A stretch of DNA of 64,000 nucleotides, taken from NCBI RefSeq assembly GCF_932526225.1, contig NC_064037.1, positions 2,356,001 through 2,420,000 on the forward strand, written 5' to 3'. Position 1 is the first letter of the stretch. Each line of letters starts with the position of its first letter. This DNA comes from Nematostella vectensis (lineage: Eukaryota; Cnidaria; Anthozoa; Actiniaria; Edwardsiidae). A program made the position numbers and the translations under genes. Of this stretch, positions 31,401 through 40,474 are shown piece after piece. The notes below the pieces were generated by a model. It ran no database searches. It saw only the letters and a list, made by a program, of their open reading frames with translations, and was not told the origin of the DNA.

Positions 31401-34400
31401 AACACTCAGTTCCTTCTACAGACAAGAAACCTCAGGTAGGCGTATACACTCAACAATCAGTTCCTTCTACAGACAAGAAACCTCAGGTAGGCGTATACAC
31501 ATAACACTCAGTTCCTTCTACAGACAAAAAACCTCAGGTAGGCGTAAACACTCAACAATCAGTTCCTTCTACAGACAAGAAACCTCAGGAAGGCGTATAC
31601 ACATAACACTCAGTTCCTTCTACAGACAAAAAACCTCAGGTAGGCGTAAACACTCAACAATCAGTTCCTTCTACAGACAAGAAACCTCAAGAAGGCGTAT
31701 ACACATAACACTCAGTTCCTTCTACAGACAAAAAACCTCAGGTAGGCGTAAACACTCAACAATCAGTTTCTTCTACAGACAAGTCAAAAAAGTCGAAAAA
31801 AGTGTTGTATCAGCATCCAGTTACGTGAAATCCAGGCTCCACTGTATTAACCGTGAGCCGTATTTAATGCATGCGTTTGAACTTAGCCTAAGCCAAGAAT
31901 AACGCTTCTTGTCCAGGTACGAGTATTTCGGAGTACAGTTTTTTGCCGAGTGCTGGGGAGGAAAAGATCCCGAGGGTAACGAGGCGTACGCGCGGGACGG
32001 CCTTGCCGCTGAAAGCAAGTGCTGGAAGGGTGTCGGTGGTCAGCGGACAAACATGGTCTACCGTGTTCAAGATATGCCAGGTACCGTTGTCTCTCTATGC
32101 CAGGTACGGTCATCTCTCTAAGCCTAGTACGGTCATCTCTCTTGCTTTGTTTGATGGCCTGTGTGTTTGTCATCTCTGTCTTTCCTTCCGTCCCTCTGTC
32201 GGTTTCTCAGTCTATCTTTCTGACAGCCTATTTGTTTGTTTGTCATTCCTCCCTTAAGTCAGTTCGTCAGTATGTCCGTCATGTGCTATGTGGTGTGCTT
32301 TGACTAGTCACACCACCTCGAGTGTAAGGAGCGGGGTGGGGTAAGCGGGAAAGATGCCGGACCGTGTGTGGTTGAGTTTTTGTGAAGCTTATATGTCTAT
32401 TGGTCCGCCTGACGTGTGTGCTATGCAGTGTGCTCTGACTAGTCACACTTCACCTCGAGTGTTAGTAGCGGGGTGGGGTTAGCGGGGAAGATGCCGGATC
32501 GTGTGTGGTTGGGTTTGTGTTAATCTCATATCTGTCTATCGGTCCGCCTGACGTGTGTGCCCTGTAGGTTGCTCTGACGAGTTGGACTTCACCTCGATTG
32601 TTAGTAGCGGGGTGGGGTTAGCGGGGAAGATGCCGGATCGTGTGTGGTTGGGTTTGTGTTAATCTCATATCTGTCTATCGGTCCGCCTGACGTGTGTGCC
32701 CTGTAGGTTGCTCTGACGAGTTGGACTTCACCTCGATTGTTAGTAGCGGGGTGGGGTTAGAGGGGAAGATGCCGGATCGTGTGTGGATGGGTTTGTGTTA
32801 ATCTCATATTTGTCTATCGGTCCGCCTGACGTGTCTGCTCTGTAGGTTGCTCTGACGATTTGGACTTCACCTCGAGTGTTAGTAGCGGGGTGGGGTTAGT
32901 CGGGAAGATGCCGGACCGTGTGTGGTTGGGTTTGTGTTAATCTCATATCTGTCTATCGGTCCGCCTGACGTGTGTGCTCTGTACGTTGCTCTGACGAGTT
33001 GGACTTCACCTCGAGTGTTAGTAGCGGGGTGGGGTTAGAGGGGAAGATGCCGGATCGTGTGTGGATGGGTTTGTGTTAATCTCATATCTGTCTATCGGTC
33101 CGCCTGACGTGTGTCCCTGTAGGTTGCTCTGACGAGTTGGACTTCACCTCGAGTGTTAGTAGCGGGGCAGTGACTAGGAACCATGCGGTGTGGTGTGCAG
33201 ACCAGGCGGACCAGAACCAGTGGATCACCGTCGACCTTAAGAACCCAGTCAAGATTTCAGGTTAGCAGGAGGCCTTTGATACTAACTCCAGAGTGGCGAG
33301 ATAGCTCAGTGGTACAGTCTTCGTCTCCCAAGCAAGAGTACCAGGGGTCAAACCCTGGTCAGATCAGCTTGGGATTTTTTTAGGTGTAAAAACCTGGCTC
33401 TCTACATTGGAGACTGTGACCCTCGGAAAAGAAGGTTAACTCCGTAAAAATGTCTCGACTCTACAGCCCAATAATGTAGACTCTATTGCCGAACTCCGCT
33501 CTTGTTCGAAAATGTCGAATGTTTATTTCGCCATGTTGTAAGTGATCGCTAGAAGGTATGTTTTCTAACACACACCATGCCATTTTGTAAGTGATAGCTA
33601 GAAGGCACGTTTTCTAACCCGTGCCATGTTCTAGGTGTTGTAAGTGTTCGTTATAAGGCATGTTTTCTAACCCATGCCATTTTGTAAGCGATAGCTAGAA
33701 GGCACGTTTTCTACCGTGCCATGTTCTAGGTGTTGTAAGTGTTCGCTATAAGGCATGTTTTCTAACCCATGCTATGTTGTAAATGATCGCTTGAAGGCAT
33801 GTTTTCGAACCCGTGCCATGTCTTAGACGTTGTAAGTAATCGCTAGAAGGCTTGTTTTCTAACTCGTGCCATGTTCTAGGTGTTGTAAGTGATGGCTAGA
33901 AGGCATGGTTTCTAACCCTGTAAATGATCGCTAGAAGGTTTGTTTTCTAACCCGTGCCTGTTCTAGGTGTTGGTACTCAGGGCGGGACCAAGGACAGTTG
34001 GGTGACACTTTACTCCGTGGAGTACAGCGAAGAGGGAGAGGCCTGGGTACCATACAAGGAGGAAACAGAGACTGCCAAGGTGAGCTAACAGGAAAAAAGG
34101 ATCCACCGCACGACCGAAGAGTGATCATCGCTAAAGTCTAGCATTATTCTGAAAAGCTAGAAAACAAAGTCGAAATTATACGGGAGACCAAAGAATACCC
34201 AGGTTTATATATATCCTTTGATTTGTCAGATGAGTACAATATTGTGGTTTAGCGCCTGTGTAGATAGATAAGGGAGACACAGTTGCTGTTACTGTTCTTA
34301 CTACAGGATTGTTTGCTTGCATACTAAACTAAAATTATCCTCCCGTAGACATTTGCTGGCAACTCTGACCAGTTTACATTGGAGTTATACTGGCTGAAAC

Positions 34401-34492
34401 AGCCACTGAATACGCGATTCCTGCGCTTCAAGCCCATCTCATGGTCCTCCAGCGACATCTGCATGAAGATCCGAGTATACGGATGTACTTAG
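19490..34492 (+). CDS. Secreted Gla / TSP1-like x9 / WSC-like / F5-8C protein
   Basis: Eighteen coding exons: 19490-19547, 21331-21503, 21807-21858, 22036-22236, 22677-22868, 23638-23826, 24207-24404, 24769-24957, 25337-25531, 25676-25867, 26238-26426, 27642-27830, 28285-28368, 28525-28699, 31917-32080, 33123-33260, 33967-34079, 34349-34492; 944 residues plus stop. Residues 1-18 are a signal peptide. A propeptide ends at furin site RARR (48-51, Leu at -6). The Gla domain (52-86) has HECYNEGCTWEEVEEVL and YW 17 residues after C62, as in clotting factors. Nine TSP1-like modules (about 96-673), each one phase-1 exon, show C-x-C, W-x2-W and a CP..E.R.C end. A Gly/Thr/Pro linker (674-700) leads to a domain with GCFNDD and FFAECW (709-812), then an F5/8 type C domain bounded by C815 and C943. 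Extracellular; probably binds membrane or matrix through Gla and F5/8C (inference). A 3'-UTR intron 34493-34877 is likely, because the stop abuts a donor-like GTAATC. Confidence 0.9.
20860..21095. repeat. Two-copy direct repeat in intron 1 of the Gla-TSP1 gene
   Basis: A unit of about 115-120 bases containing TCGTCCTCCCTTTTCTAAGA and TGTAGGTCTTCTTTACTGCG occurs twice in tandem. It is not at a splice junction. Confidence 0.8.
22996..23482. mobile_element. Probable short palindromic-ended element in intron 5
   Basis: The left end CCAGGGCCGTAGCGGGT and right end ACGCTACGGCTCTAAAG form short inverted termini around a GC-then-AT-rich body containing CCCCCGAACC-type motifs on both sides. No coding capacity. 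Boundaries are approximate. Confidence 0.4.
23810..23945 (+). repeat. Three-copy repeat of the exon 6 donor junction
   Basis: The end of the third TSP1-like exon, GGAACTAT|GTAAGC, and the following intron bases (AAAGATATCAAATATCG) are repeated two more times with drift over about 130 bases; the unit is about 40 bases. The second copy keeps a perfect donor, the third is changed to TATAAGC. Confidence 0.75.
24505..24630. promoter_or_regulatory. Cluster of CRE-type TGACGTCA palindromes in intron 7
   Basis: Three perfect TGACGTCA sites (24559-24566, 24590-24597, 24620-24627) and two degenerate ones (around 24514 and 24536) are spaced about 23-31 bases apart in a diverged tandem repeat. This is the ATF/CREB consensus. 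It could be an intronic enhancer or only a repeat that contains the motif. A fourth perfect site lies in coding sequence at 24379-24386. Confidence 0.45.
25100..25285. repeat. GAT-rich microsatellite with a terminal hairpin
   Basis: GATGATGAT/AATGATG-rich DNA in intron 8. Its right end is a 14-bp perfect inverted repeat, GAGGATGGATGATT followed by its complement, at about 25252-25281. Confidence 0.8.
26435..26825. repeat. AAC-rich microsatellite
   Basis: Imperfect (AAC)n with interspersed ACTC just after the donor at 26426, including an exact block of about 100 bases (AACAGTCAACAACAACAAAC onward) present twice. Confidence 0.85.
27173..27661 (+). repeat. 31-bp array that repeats the exon 12 splice acceptor
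   Basis: About 16 copies of a 31-bp unit containing CCAATAG|GTAACTGTAAC and CAAGATCATCTGTT. The last copy is the genuine acceptor and first 20 bases of the ninth TSP1-like exon at 27642. Each upstream copy carries a usable-looking AG, but the unit is not a multiple of three, and reading on from an upstream copy meets TAA within about a dozen codons. Correct protein therefore requires the last acceptor. Confidence 0.95.
27822..27912 (+). repeat. Two-copy repeat of the exon 12 donor junction
   Basis: GGACT|GTAAGTACAAACG followed by TCGTATACACATTT recurs about 60 bases later as GGAACTGTAAGGACAAATG with TCGTATAAACATTT. The second copy still has a donor-like GTAAGG. Confidence 0.6.
28690..31787 (+). 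repeat. 3.1-kb array of about 50-bp units carrying acceptor and donor
   Basis: About 60 copies of a 48-52-bp unit. Each holds CCTTCTACAG, then GCAAGAAACCTCAG or GCAAGAAACCTCAGG, then GTAGGCG. The first unit is the genuine end of the exon 28525-28699 (CGAAACCTCAG|GTAGGCG). Every unit therefore looks like a 14- or 15-base micro-exon between an acceptor and a donor. A higher-order period of about 1.29 kb is visible: the GCCAGAAACGTCAGG variant block near 29150 recurs near 30440. Confidence 0.97.
32070..32145 (+). repeat. Three-copy repeat of the exon 16 donor junction
   Basis: The exon end ATGCCAG|GTACCG plus TTGTCTCTCT is followed by ATGCCAG|GTACGG and then by the decayed AGCCTAGTACGG; the unit is about 24-25 bases. 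The second copy retains a full donor. Confidence 0.75.
32285..33168 (+). repeat. 139-bp array that repeats the exon 17 acceptor
   Basis: Seven copies with a period of about 139 bases (starts near 32291, 32427, 32562, 32700, 32839, 32978, 33117). Each holds CTGTAG|GTTGCTCTGACGAG and about 45 bases matching the start of the F5/8C exon. The last copy is the real acceptor at 33123. A product from an upstream copy would run about 31 codons to a stop in the unit's intron-like part (ending TTGTGTTAA). Confidence 0.95.
33296..33367 (+). mobile_element. tRNA-derived SINE head
   Basis: A-box TAGCTCAGTGG (33302-33312) and B-box-like GGGGTCAAACCC (33344-33355) with a paired T arm are present, but acceptor and anticodon stems do not pair, so this is not a working tRNA. 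It is best read as the 5' part of a tRNA-derived SINE in the intron after exon 17. Confidence 0.6.
33530..33972 (+). repeat. Array that repeats the exon 18 acceptor
   Basis: About nine diverged units of roughly 45-55 bases containing CTAGAAGGCATGTTTTCTAA and GTGCCATGTTCTAG|GTGTTG or the related ATGTTGTAAGTG. The final TGTTCTAG|GTGTTGG is the genuine acceptor at 33967. Confidence 0.9.
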
Positions 34493-34641
34493 GTAATCAA
34501 ACAACACCAAATCCCCTCCATGCATGAGGATCCGAGTATATGGATGTACTTAGGTAAGCAAACAACACCAAATCCCCTCCCTCCATGAAGATCCGAGTAT
34601 ATGGATGTACTAAGGTAAGCAAACAACACCAACTCCCCTCC
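34455..34641 (+). repeat. Three copies of the last coding exon's 3' end and adjoining intron
   Basis: The segment ATGAAGATCCGAGTATACGG, the stop and the following GTAATCAAACAACACC are repeated twice more with a period of about 58 bases. Copies two and three have GTAAGC after the TAG or AAG, a better donor than the first copy. The extra copies lie in the inferred 3'-UTR intron. Confidence 0.9.
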
Positions 34642-34954
34642 CGAGGGCGTCCGCAATGGAAGGAAACAGACTACATGGAATTCAAATGTTTAAGGGTGTA
34701 ACATTTCTAAAAAAAAGTGGAGATCTTTCGTAAGCGTACAATTCTACTAATAGCACTATTTTAGAGAGCAGCCTAAAGCAGGGGGGGGGGGGGGGGGGGG
34801 GTGGATAAAAAAAGCTAAATATATGCAAAAAATGTTGTGTCGGGATACCCTGAACTTAACATTTGTTTGATTTCCAGGTGATTACTTGAAGACAACCTTG
34901 GCATGACCAGTTCTTTTTAAACGTAATTGCGTCGTCACATATCCTATAAACGCT

Positions 34955-34960
34955 AATAAA
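34955..34960 (+). terminator. Poly(A) signal of the Gla-TSP1 gene
   Basis: AATAAA about 80 bases after the inferred 3'-UTR acceptor TTTCCAG at 34877. Confidence 0.5.
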
Positions 34961-35705
34961 AGGGAATAAGAAATGTTAAGGTCAATAATGAGTAAAAGAT
35001 CGTAGACTTTTCTTCTATACACAAAAACCCGTGGGGAAAAGGTGGGGTGGGGGGGGGGGGGGGAGGAGACCCTGCACTAAACCAAGTGTTACATAAGACC
35101 TCAACTACGTCATTTCTTATGCGAGTCCTGATTGCCATGGAACTCTCTTTCTCGCAAAAGTAATCCGTCAGGGGAAGCGAAGCGATGACTGAGCGCCTGA
35201 TACATCAGTCTACGTTTGCAAGCTTATTTTGCTATCAACGTTCACATTTTCGTCTTCACAAGCGTAAAGCAGGCTTGGAGCTTCTCATATGCGCATGTTT
35301 CTGGTTCCGCTTTGCTCGCGCTCTACGGGGGTAGAATGACTATATTGATCTGCATTCGAAATTAAATTAACTTTATTTAAAATCTCCAATGTCATAATAA
35401 GGAAAGTGAACAAACGTAACATTTACAAGTCAGCTAGTTTGACTCAAAGAGATACTTAGGTTAAATCTTGTATATGAAGCATAGGACTTACGATACGCTT
35501 TTTTTATTTTTGACATCTTCTGGACCTACATTGTTTTGAAATACACCGCTTTCCAAGTCCAAGTGGTTTAAAAAGGTGGTGTTAAAAGCAGATTAAGTTT
35601 GAAAAGTAAATGTGCTTGTCAAATAATGGTCACCAACATCCGTCCAAGAACACACCGCAGACTAATATCACCCATATGTTTGACTTTTATATCATAGGAA
35701 AAGTT
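34961..35705. other. Spacer between convergent genes
   Basis: Between the 3' ends of the Gla-TSP1 gene and TUFM. It holds a G homopolymer near 35047-35063 and no supported gene. Confidence 0.5.
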
Positions 35706-35711
35706 TTTATT
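35706..35711 (-). terminator. Poly(A) signal of TUFM
   Basis: AATAAA on the minus strand about 190 bases after the TUFM stop. Confidence 0.45.
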
Positions 35712-35896
35712 CTTATCAGATACATCATACATCTTAGTATAACGTTAAAAATAAACATCCAATTTGTTATTCTCATGGAAGAGAAAAGGCGAGACGATAC
35801 ACAAAACTTTAGCATTCCCTGCTTGTTTCAATCCTCCCCACATTGGCAACTCCATCTCAGAAGACAACCTCACTTATTGAGCCACTTGCCCCGTGT

Positions 35897-36275
35897 TCAG
35901 TCAAGGATCTTGGTGACAACGCCCGTACCCACAGTCTTGCTACCCTCGCGTAGAGTAAAGCGTAGTCCCTGCTCCAGCGGCACATCGAAGAGTAGCTGAA
36001 CGGTGAAGCTAGCATCTTCACCTGGCATGACAAATTCCTTCCCCTCGGGGAGAGTGATGGTGGCGGCAACGTCCCCTGTGCGGACGTACATTTGAGGGGT
36101 GTAACTTGTGACAAAAGGCTTGTGTCTACCGCCTTCTTCTTTCTTCAGGATGTATACCTGGATTGCAAGTACACATATTAAAAATAAATATTATGGCGCA
36201 TGCGGCAGAATCACCATTATCATGTGCCACTTTCATCATTACTAAGTTACCACTACCGTCATCATCATCATCATT

Positions 36276-36371
<96 letters not shown>

Positions 36372-39300
36372 GTCGTCATCATCATCATCATAATCAACTG
36401 CCACTGTCATAATCCTTTACTGTAACCGTCACCATCATCATGCAACCAACAAACCTCACAATTAACACCATCATCAAAATTATTACCATCATCATCATGA
36501 TAATCTGCCACTGTCGTTATCATCTACTGGAACCATCATTATTATCAATCTCATCTTTATTACTACCAAAATTTGGCCTTAAAGACCACAACAAAGTTAC
36601 TGTCCCCTAAAATTGATTTTGCTAATGTCTGCCCTGTCCTTTTCATGGGAGTACCCCACAGACCAAAATAGCCACCATTACCATAATTGTACCCAAGCTA
36701 GAGATAAGGTGATATTATCTGCTTGAAACCTCACCCAAGCTAGATGTAAGGTGATTTTTCTGTTAGTATTGTTACCTGTGCTTCGAATTTCGAGTGGGAT
36801 TTGACCGTCCCTGGCTGACAGAGCACCATGCCTCGCTTCACATCTTCCCTCTTAACACCTCGCACAAGAGCACCCAGATTATCGCCAGCCTCACCACGGT
36901 CAAGAATCTTATGGAACATCTCAATACCTGGCAACCAAAACAGGAATGAAAATGAAATTCAAGGTGCAGTAAATATTACAAGTTTTCATTATTACAGGGA
37001 GTTCATGTGAGGTTAAAAAAAACTACTTTTTTAGTGTTAAATAACAGTATACCATGAGAAACAGGCCTTTTCATAATGAACTTTTCATAATGTAGAAATT
37101 ATAGCATCAAGGGGTGTAAAAGCTGCTGTGGTTTCAGTGTTTTTGTAGATTTATCATTACTTTTCCTCTTCATGTTTCTAATAATGCTACATATATATAC
37201 CAGTGACAGTAGTCTTGATCTTTGAACCATGCCCAACAAATTCCACCTCATCGCCCTTCTTAATCACACCCCTCTCTATCCTCCCTGTCACGACCGTCCC
37301 TCTGCCCGAGATGGAGAACACATCCTCTATTGGTAGCAAAAAGGGCTTGTCCAGGTCTCTAGCTGGAGTTGGAATGTGACTATCCACAGCTTCAAGTAGT
37401 TTCTTGATGGAATTTATTCCTAAATCATCATTCTTTCCTTCCAAGGCGCAAAGGGCAGAGCCAATGATGATGGGCGTGTTGTCACCATCGTAGCCATACT
37501 CAGAGAGAAGCTCTCTTAGTTCTAGTTCAACCTTCAAGATTGGACAGTCAACATCATGAGTGCTTTCATATATATTGTAGGCTATCAAAGCTCTCTTAGT
37601 TTTGGTTCAACCTTCAAGATTGGACAGTCAACATCATGAGTGCTTTCATATATATTGTAGGCTATCAAAGCTCTCTTAGTTCTAGCTCAACCTTCAAGAT
37701 TGGACAGTCAACATCATGAGTGCTTTCATATATATTGTAGGCTATCAAAGCTCTCTTAGTTCCAGCTCAACCTATTGTACTGTACATGATTGGAGGTCGA
37801 AATAATAAATATTTTGTTTATACCGTAGGCAATTAAAGCTCTCTTAGTTCTGGTTCAACATACTGTACTGGAAGTAAAAATTATGATTACTTTTCTATAT
37901 ACTGAAGGCTATCAAAACTCTCTAGTTCAACAGTTAGTATAGCTACTCTTCACAATAAAGTTAACATAAATTACAGCTGCTCTTACACATCAGCATAAAC
38001 TGCCCTATGTAAGACTTATACATTTTTGTGGTCTCCTAGACATTTGTTTCCTGATACTTACAAGCTCCAGAAGTTCTGGGTCATCGATCATGTCTGCTTT
38101 GTTGACGTAGACAACGATGTCCTTAACTCCAACCTGCATTGAGATAAAAAGGATGTTTCATCAAGCTCCTGATATCACAAATAAATCAAGCAGAAACACT
38201 GCATTTACTTGCCTGGTTAGCAAGTAGTAGATGTTCTCTTGTTTGCGGCATTTGTCCGTCTGTGCCAGCCACTACTAAAATGGCACCGTCCATCTGCGCC
38301 GCTCCTGTGATCATGTTCTGTTGATAGAGTGTTTCAAATTATTAAAAATATCTTACATCTTTATATCATATAATTTAGTTATTTGGAGACTTCCTTCAAA
38401 CTAATATGTATCTTAACAATACAAAATAAAAAAAATACTATAAATAAAGCATTCTTACCTTGATATAATCTGCATGGCCTGGACAGTCCACATGTCCGTA
38501 ATGCCTTTTTTCCGTCTGATACTCCACATGGGCTGTGTTTATAGTGATGCCACGAGCTCTTTCTTCAGGGGCATTGTCGATATCACCATACGACTTGAAG
38601 TTGGCAGCACCAGTATCAGCAAGGACTGGAATAGGAAATGAATCAGTTTGTTCATTTCTTGCATGTTCAGACAAAACATGTTGACAGACTCAATAAAGAA
38701 TTCAACTCAGACACTTTTTTTTACATAAAAAGAAACTTGAAACTGTTAGTGAAATTTGTCTCAAACCAAGGCTCATACTATATTCAGGCACCCTTAGTCC
38801 ACTTATCAACCAGGCAAAGCTGAGTTTGAAACAGGACAATCAAAAGGAAGGTTTAGCAGGAGCATCCAACCTTTTGTTATGGCAGCTGTAAGTGTCGTCT
38901 TTCCATGGTCAACATGTCCTATCGTCCCTATGTTAACATGTGGCTTATCTCGGGAAAAGGTTTTCTTGGCAGGTTCAGCATATCCCCTTATCAGTATGGC
39001 TGTGGTAAGAACACAAAACAGTATTACAACAACACCAAATATGTCAACAACAGCAACAACAATGACATCAACAACAGGGTTTAGGGCTCAGTCTACTGTG
39101 TTAAGCTACTGTGGAAGGAATAGAAAACTGATGCAACATGAATGAACCTGCTATGATCTTCTACTGAAATATTCATTTGATCTGGACTCTACCTGGGTTA
39201 GCAAACTGCTTTTTGTATCTATTTAGGTGTGAATTCTGCAAACAAAACACAGGCATATGAATACATCATACAGATTTAAGTACAGTACATTCCAGTATGC

Positions 39301-40474
39301 CACCTTCATGCACCCAGCCATTAACCACGGCTAGTATTCAACTCACATTTCACTTTCACAACATGAAAACAATATAACAATTGTAGTTGGGACATATAAT
39401 TGAAATATGATTGACATTGATTGGAATTTTGCTTAGATTCATTATATTGATAAGTGTTAGTAAATCTTGATCACAGTTCTAAGCAATGTCATGTATTTGT
39501 ACAAAATTTAAGAACTCATTGGCATCTAGTCTTTTTTTCAAATGGGAAATACTGGTTAGACACTTTTGTGTGTGATAACTGTATTAACTTGAATAAGCGC
39601 CCTGACATGAATAAAATTTTTCTACTCTCAGATGGGCGCTTATTCGGGGGAGGCGTTTAATTAAAGGGAGGTGCTATTTAAAAGGCGGAAGGTGTTTTTT
39701 TTATCAATTTTATACTACTACGACAGTTTCTTTTCTCTATATCATTATTACAACTTCAAGCAGCTTTTTTCAATAAACTTTCATCCATTAAATATATTAT
39801 TTTTCTCTTTCTTGTCTAGGGTCTATGTGCTCCAGGGCTTTCTTTCTAAATGTGTGATAGTCACTTTACTAAGTTACATAAAACTATGATAAAACCTGGG
39901 GAGGGGAATGCTTGTTCGGGGAGGCGCTTACTAATAGTTTTGGTTCAATGGTGACGCTAATTTGGGGGAGAGATTTACTTATTTGAGAAGGCGCTTATTC
40001 AATTACGTTGTGTTGTTACGTGTTGATGTTTGATCTTTAATATCTTGTTTGCGGAAACTCAGTCAGCGAATATGTGACGTTTTGCGTTTAAAAAGAACTA
40101 AGAGCAAACTTCTTTTTTTTTTTTTTTTTAAAAAAAAAGCAGTCTTTCCGTCACTACCCTAGCCGAATGACGTAACACGTGAACACAACACAAATAATCG
40201 GTTGTTACCTTTGTCTGATTTCCAGCCAAAAGAGACAGCGTCCTTGTGCACTGGATAGATTTACTTAGAACTGCAGGAAACAAATAAGTAGACTTCGTAA
40301 AGAAAGGATTACTAGAAAAATGTCAAACCACTACAAAAACTACTCTCATCTTGACTCGATTGACGCTATGCCGATTTTAGCTCGAATCGACAGCACAGAA
40401 TAAAAATAAAAAATCAAATAAAAAATAAACTTACTTCTTTGACACCTGACTCCTGATAATTGCAGTAAAAACAT
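35897..40474 (-). CDS. TUFM: Mitochondrial elongation factor Tu
   Basis: Ten coding exons: 40474-40435, 40270-40209, 39235-39193, 38999-38871, 38625-38459, 38317-38213, 38133-38062, 37531-37201, 36927-36776, 36157-35897; 453 residues plus stop, the usual length. It carries aminoacyl-tRNA to the mitochondrial ribosome with GTP. A basic, Ser/Leu-rich presequence (about 1-55) fits mitochondrial import. GTPase motifs are G1 GHVDHGKT (76-83), G2 RGITI (116-120), G3 DCPGH (138-142), G4 NKAD (193-196) and G5 SAL (231-233). Domains II and III follow, with [15 protein letters not shown] and the C-terminal [14 protein letters not shown]. The intron after exon 6 starts GCAAGT, a GC-AG intron. The acceptor of exon 8 is copied several times in the preceding intron. 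Confidence 0.98.
36258..36390. repeat. (ATC)n microsatellite
   Basis: Nearly pure TCATCATCA for about 130 bases in the last TUFM intron; further short TCA runs follow to about 36500. Poly-Asp, poly-Ser and poly-His frames across it are artefacts. Confidence 0.97.
37505..37934 (-). repeat. 80-bp array that repeats the TUFM exon 8 acceptor
   Basis: About three near-exact copies of an 80-bp unit plus two or three decayed ones. On the minus strand each unit reads CCAATCTTGAAG|GTTGAAC followed by TAGAACTAAGAGAGC, which is the real acceptor plus the first 25-30 bases of exon 8. The genuine exon is the downstream-most copy, at 37531. Confidence 0.93.
39585..40015. repeat. Dispersed GCGCTTATT-type repeat fragments in TUFM intron 2
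   Basis: Motifs GCGCTTATTCGGGGGAGGCG (about 39627), TGTTCGGGGAGGCGCTTA (about 39913) and GAAGGCGCTTATTCAATTA (about 39988) recur. They look like pieces of a palindromic interspersed repeat. No protein is encoded. Confidence 0.45.

Noticed and set aside
28690..31787. CRISPR-like array of about 50-bp units
   Set aside because: Units are contiguous and have no unique spacers; they match the adjoining exon-intron junction.
33296..33367. Functional tRNA gene
   Set aside because: A and B boxes are present but the acceptor and anticodon stems do not pair, so it is a SINE head.
36126..36412. Poly-Asp, poly-Ser and poly-His frames
   Set aside because: Microsatellite (ATC)n in a TUFM intron.
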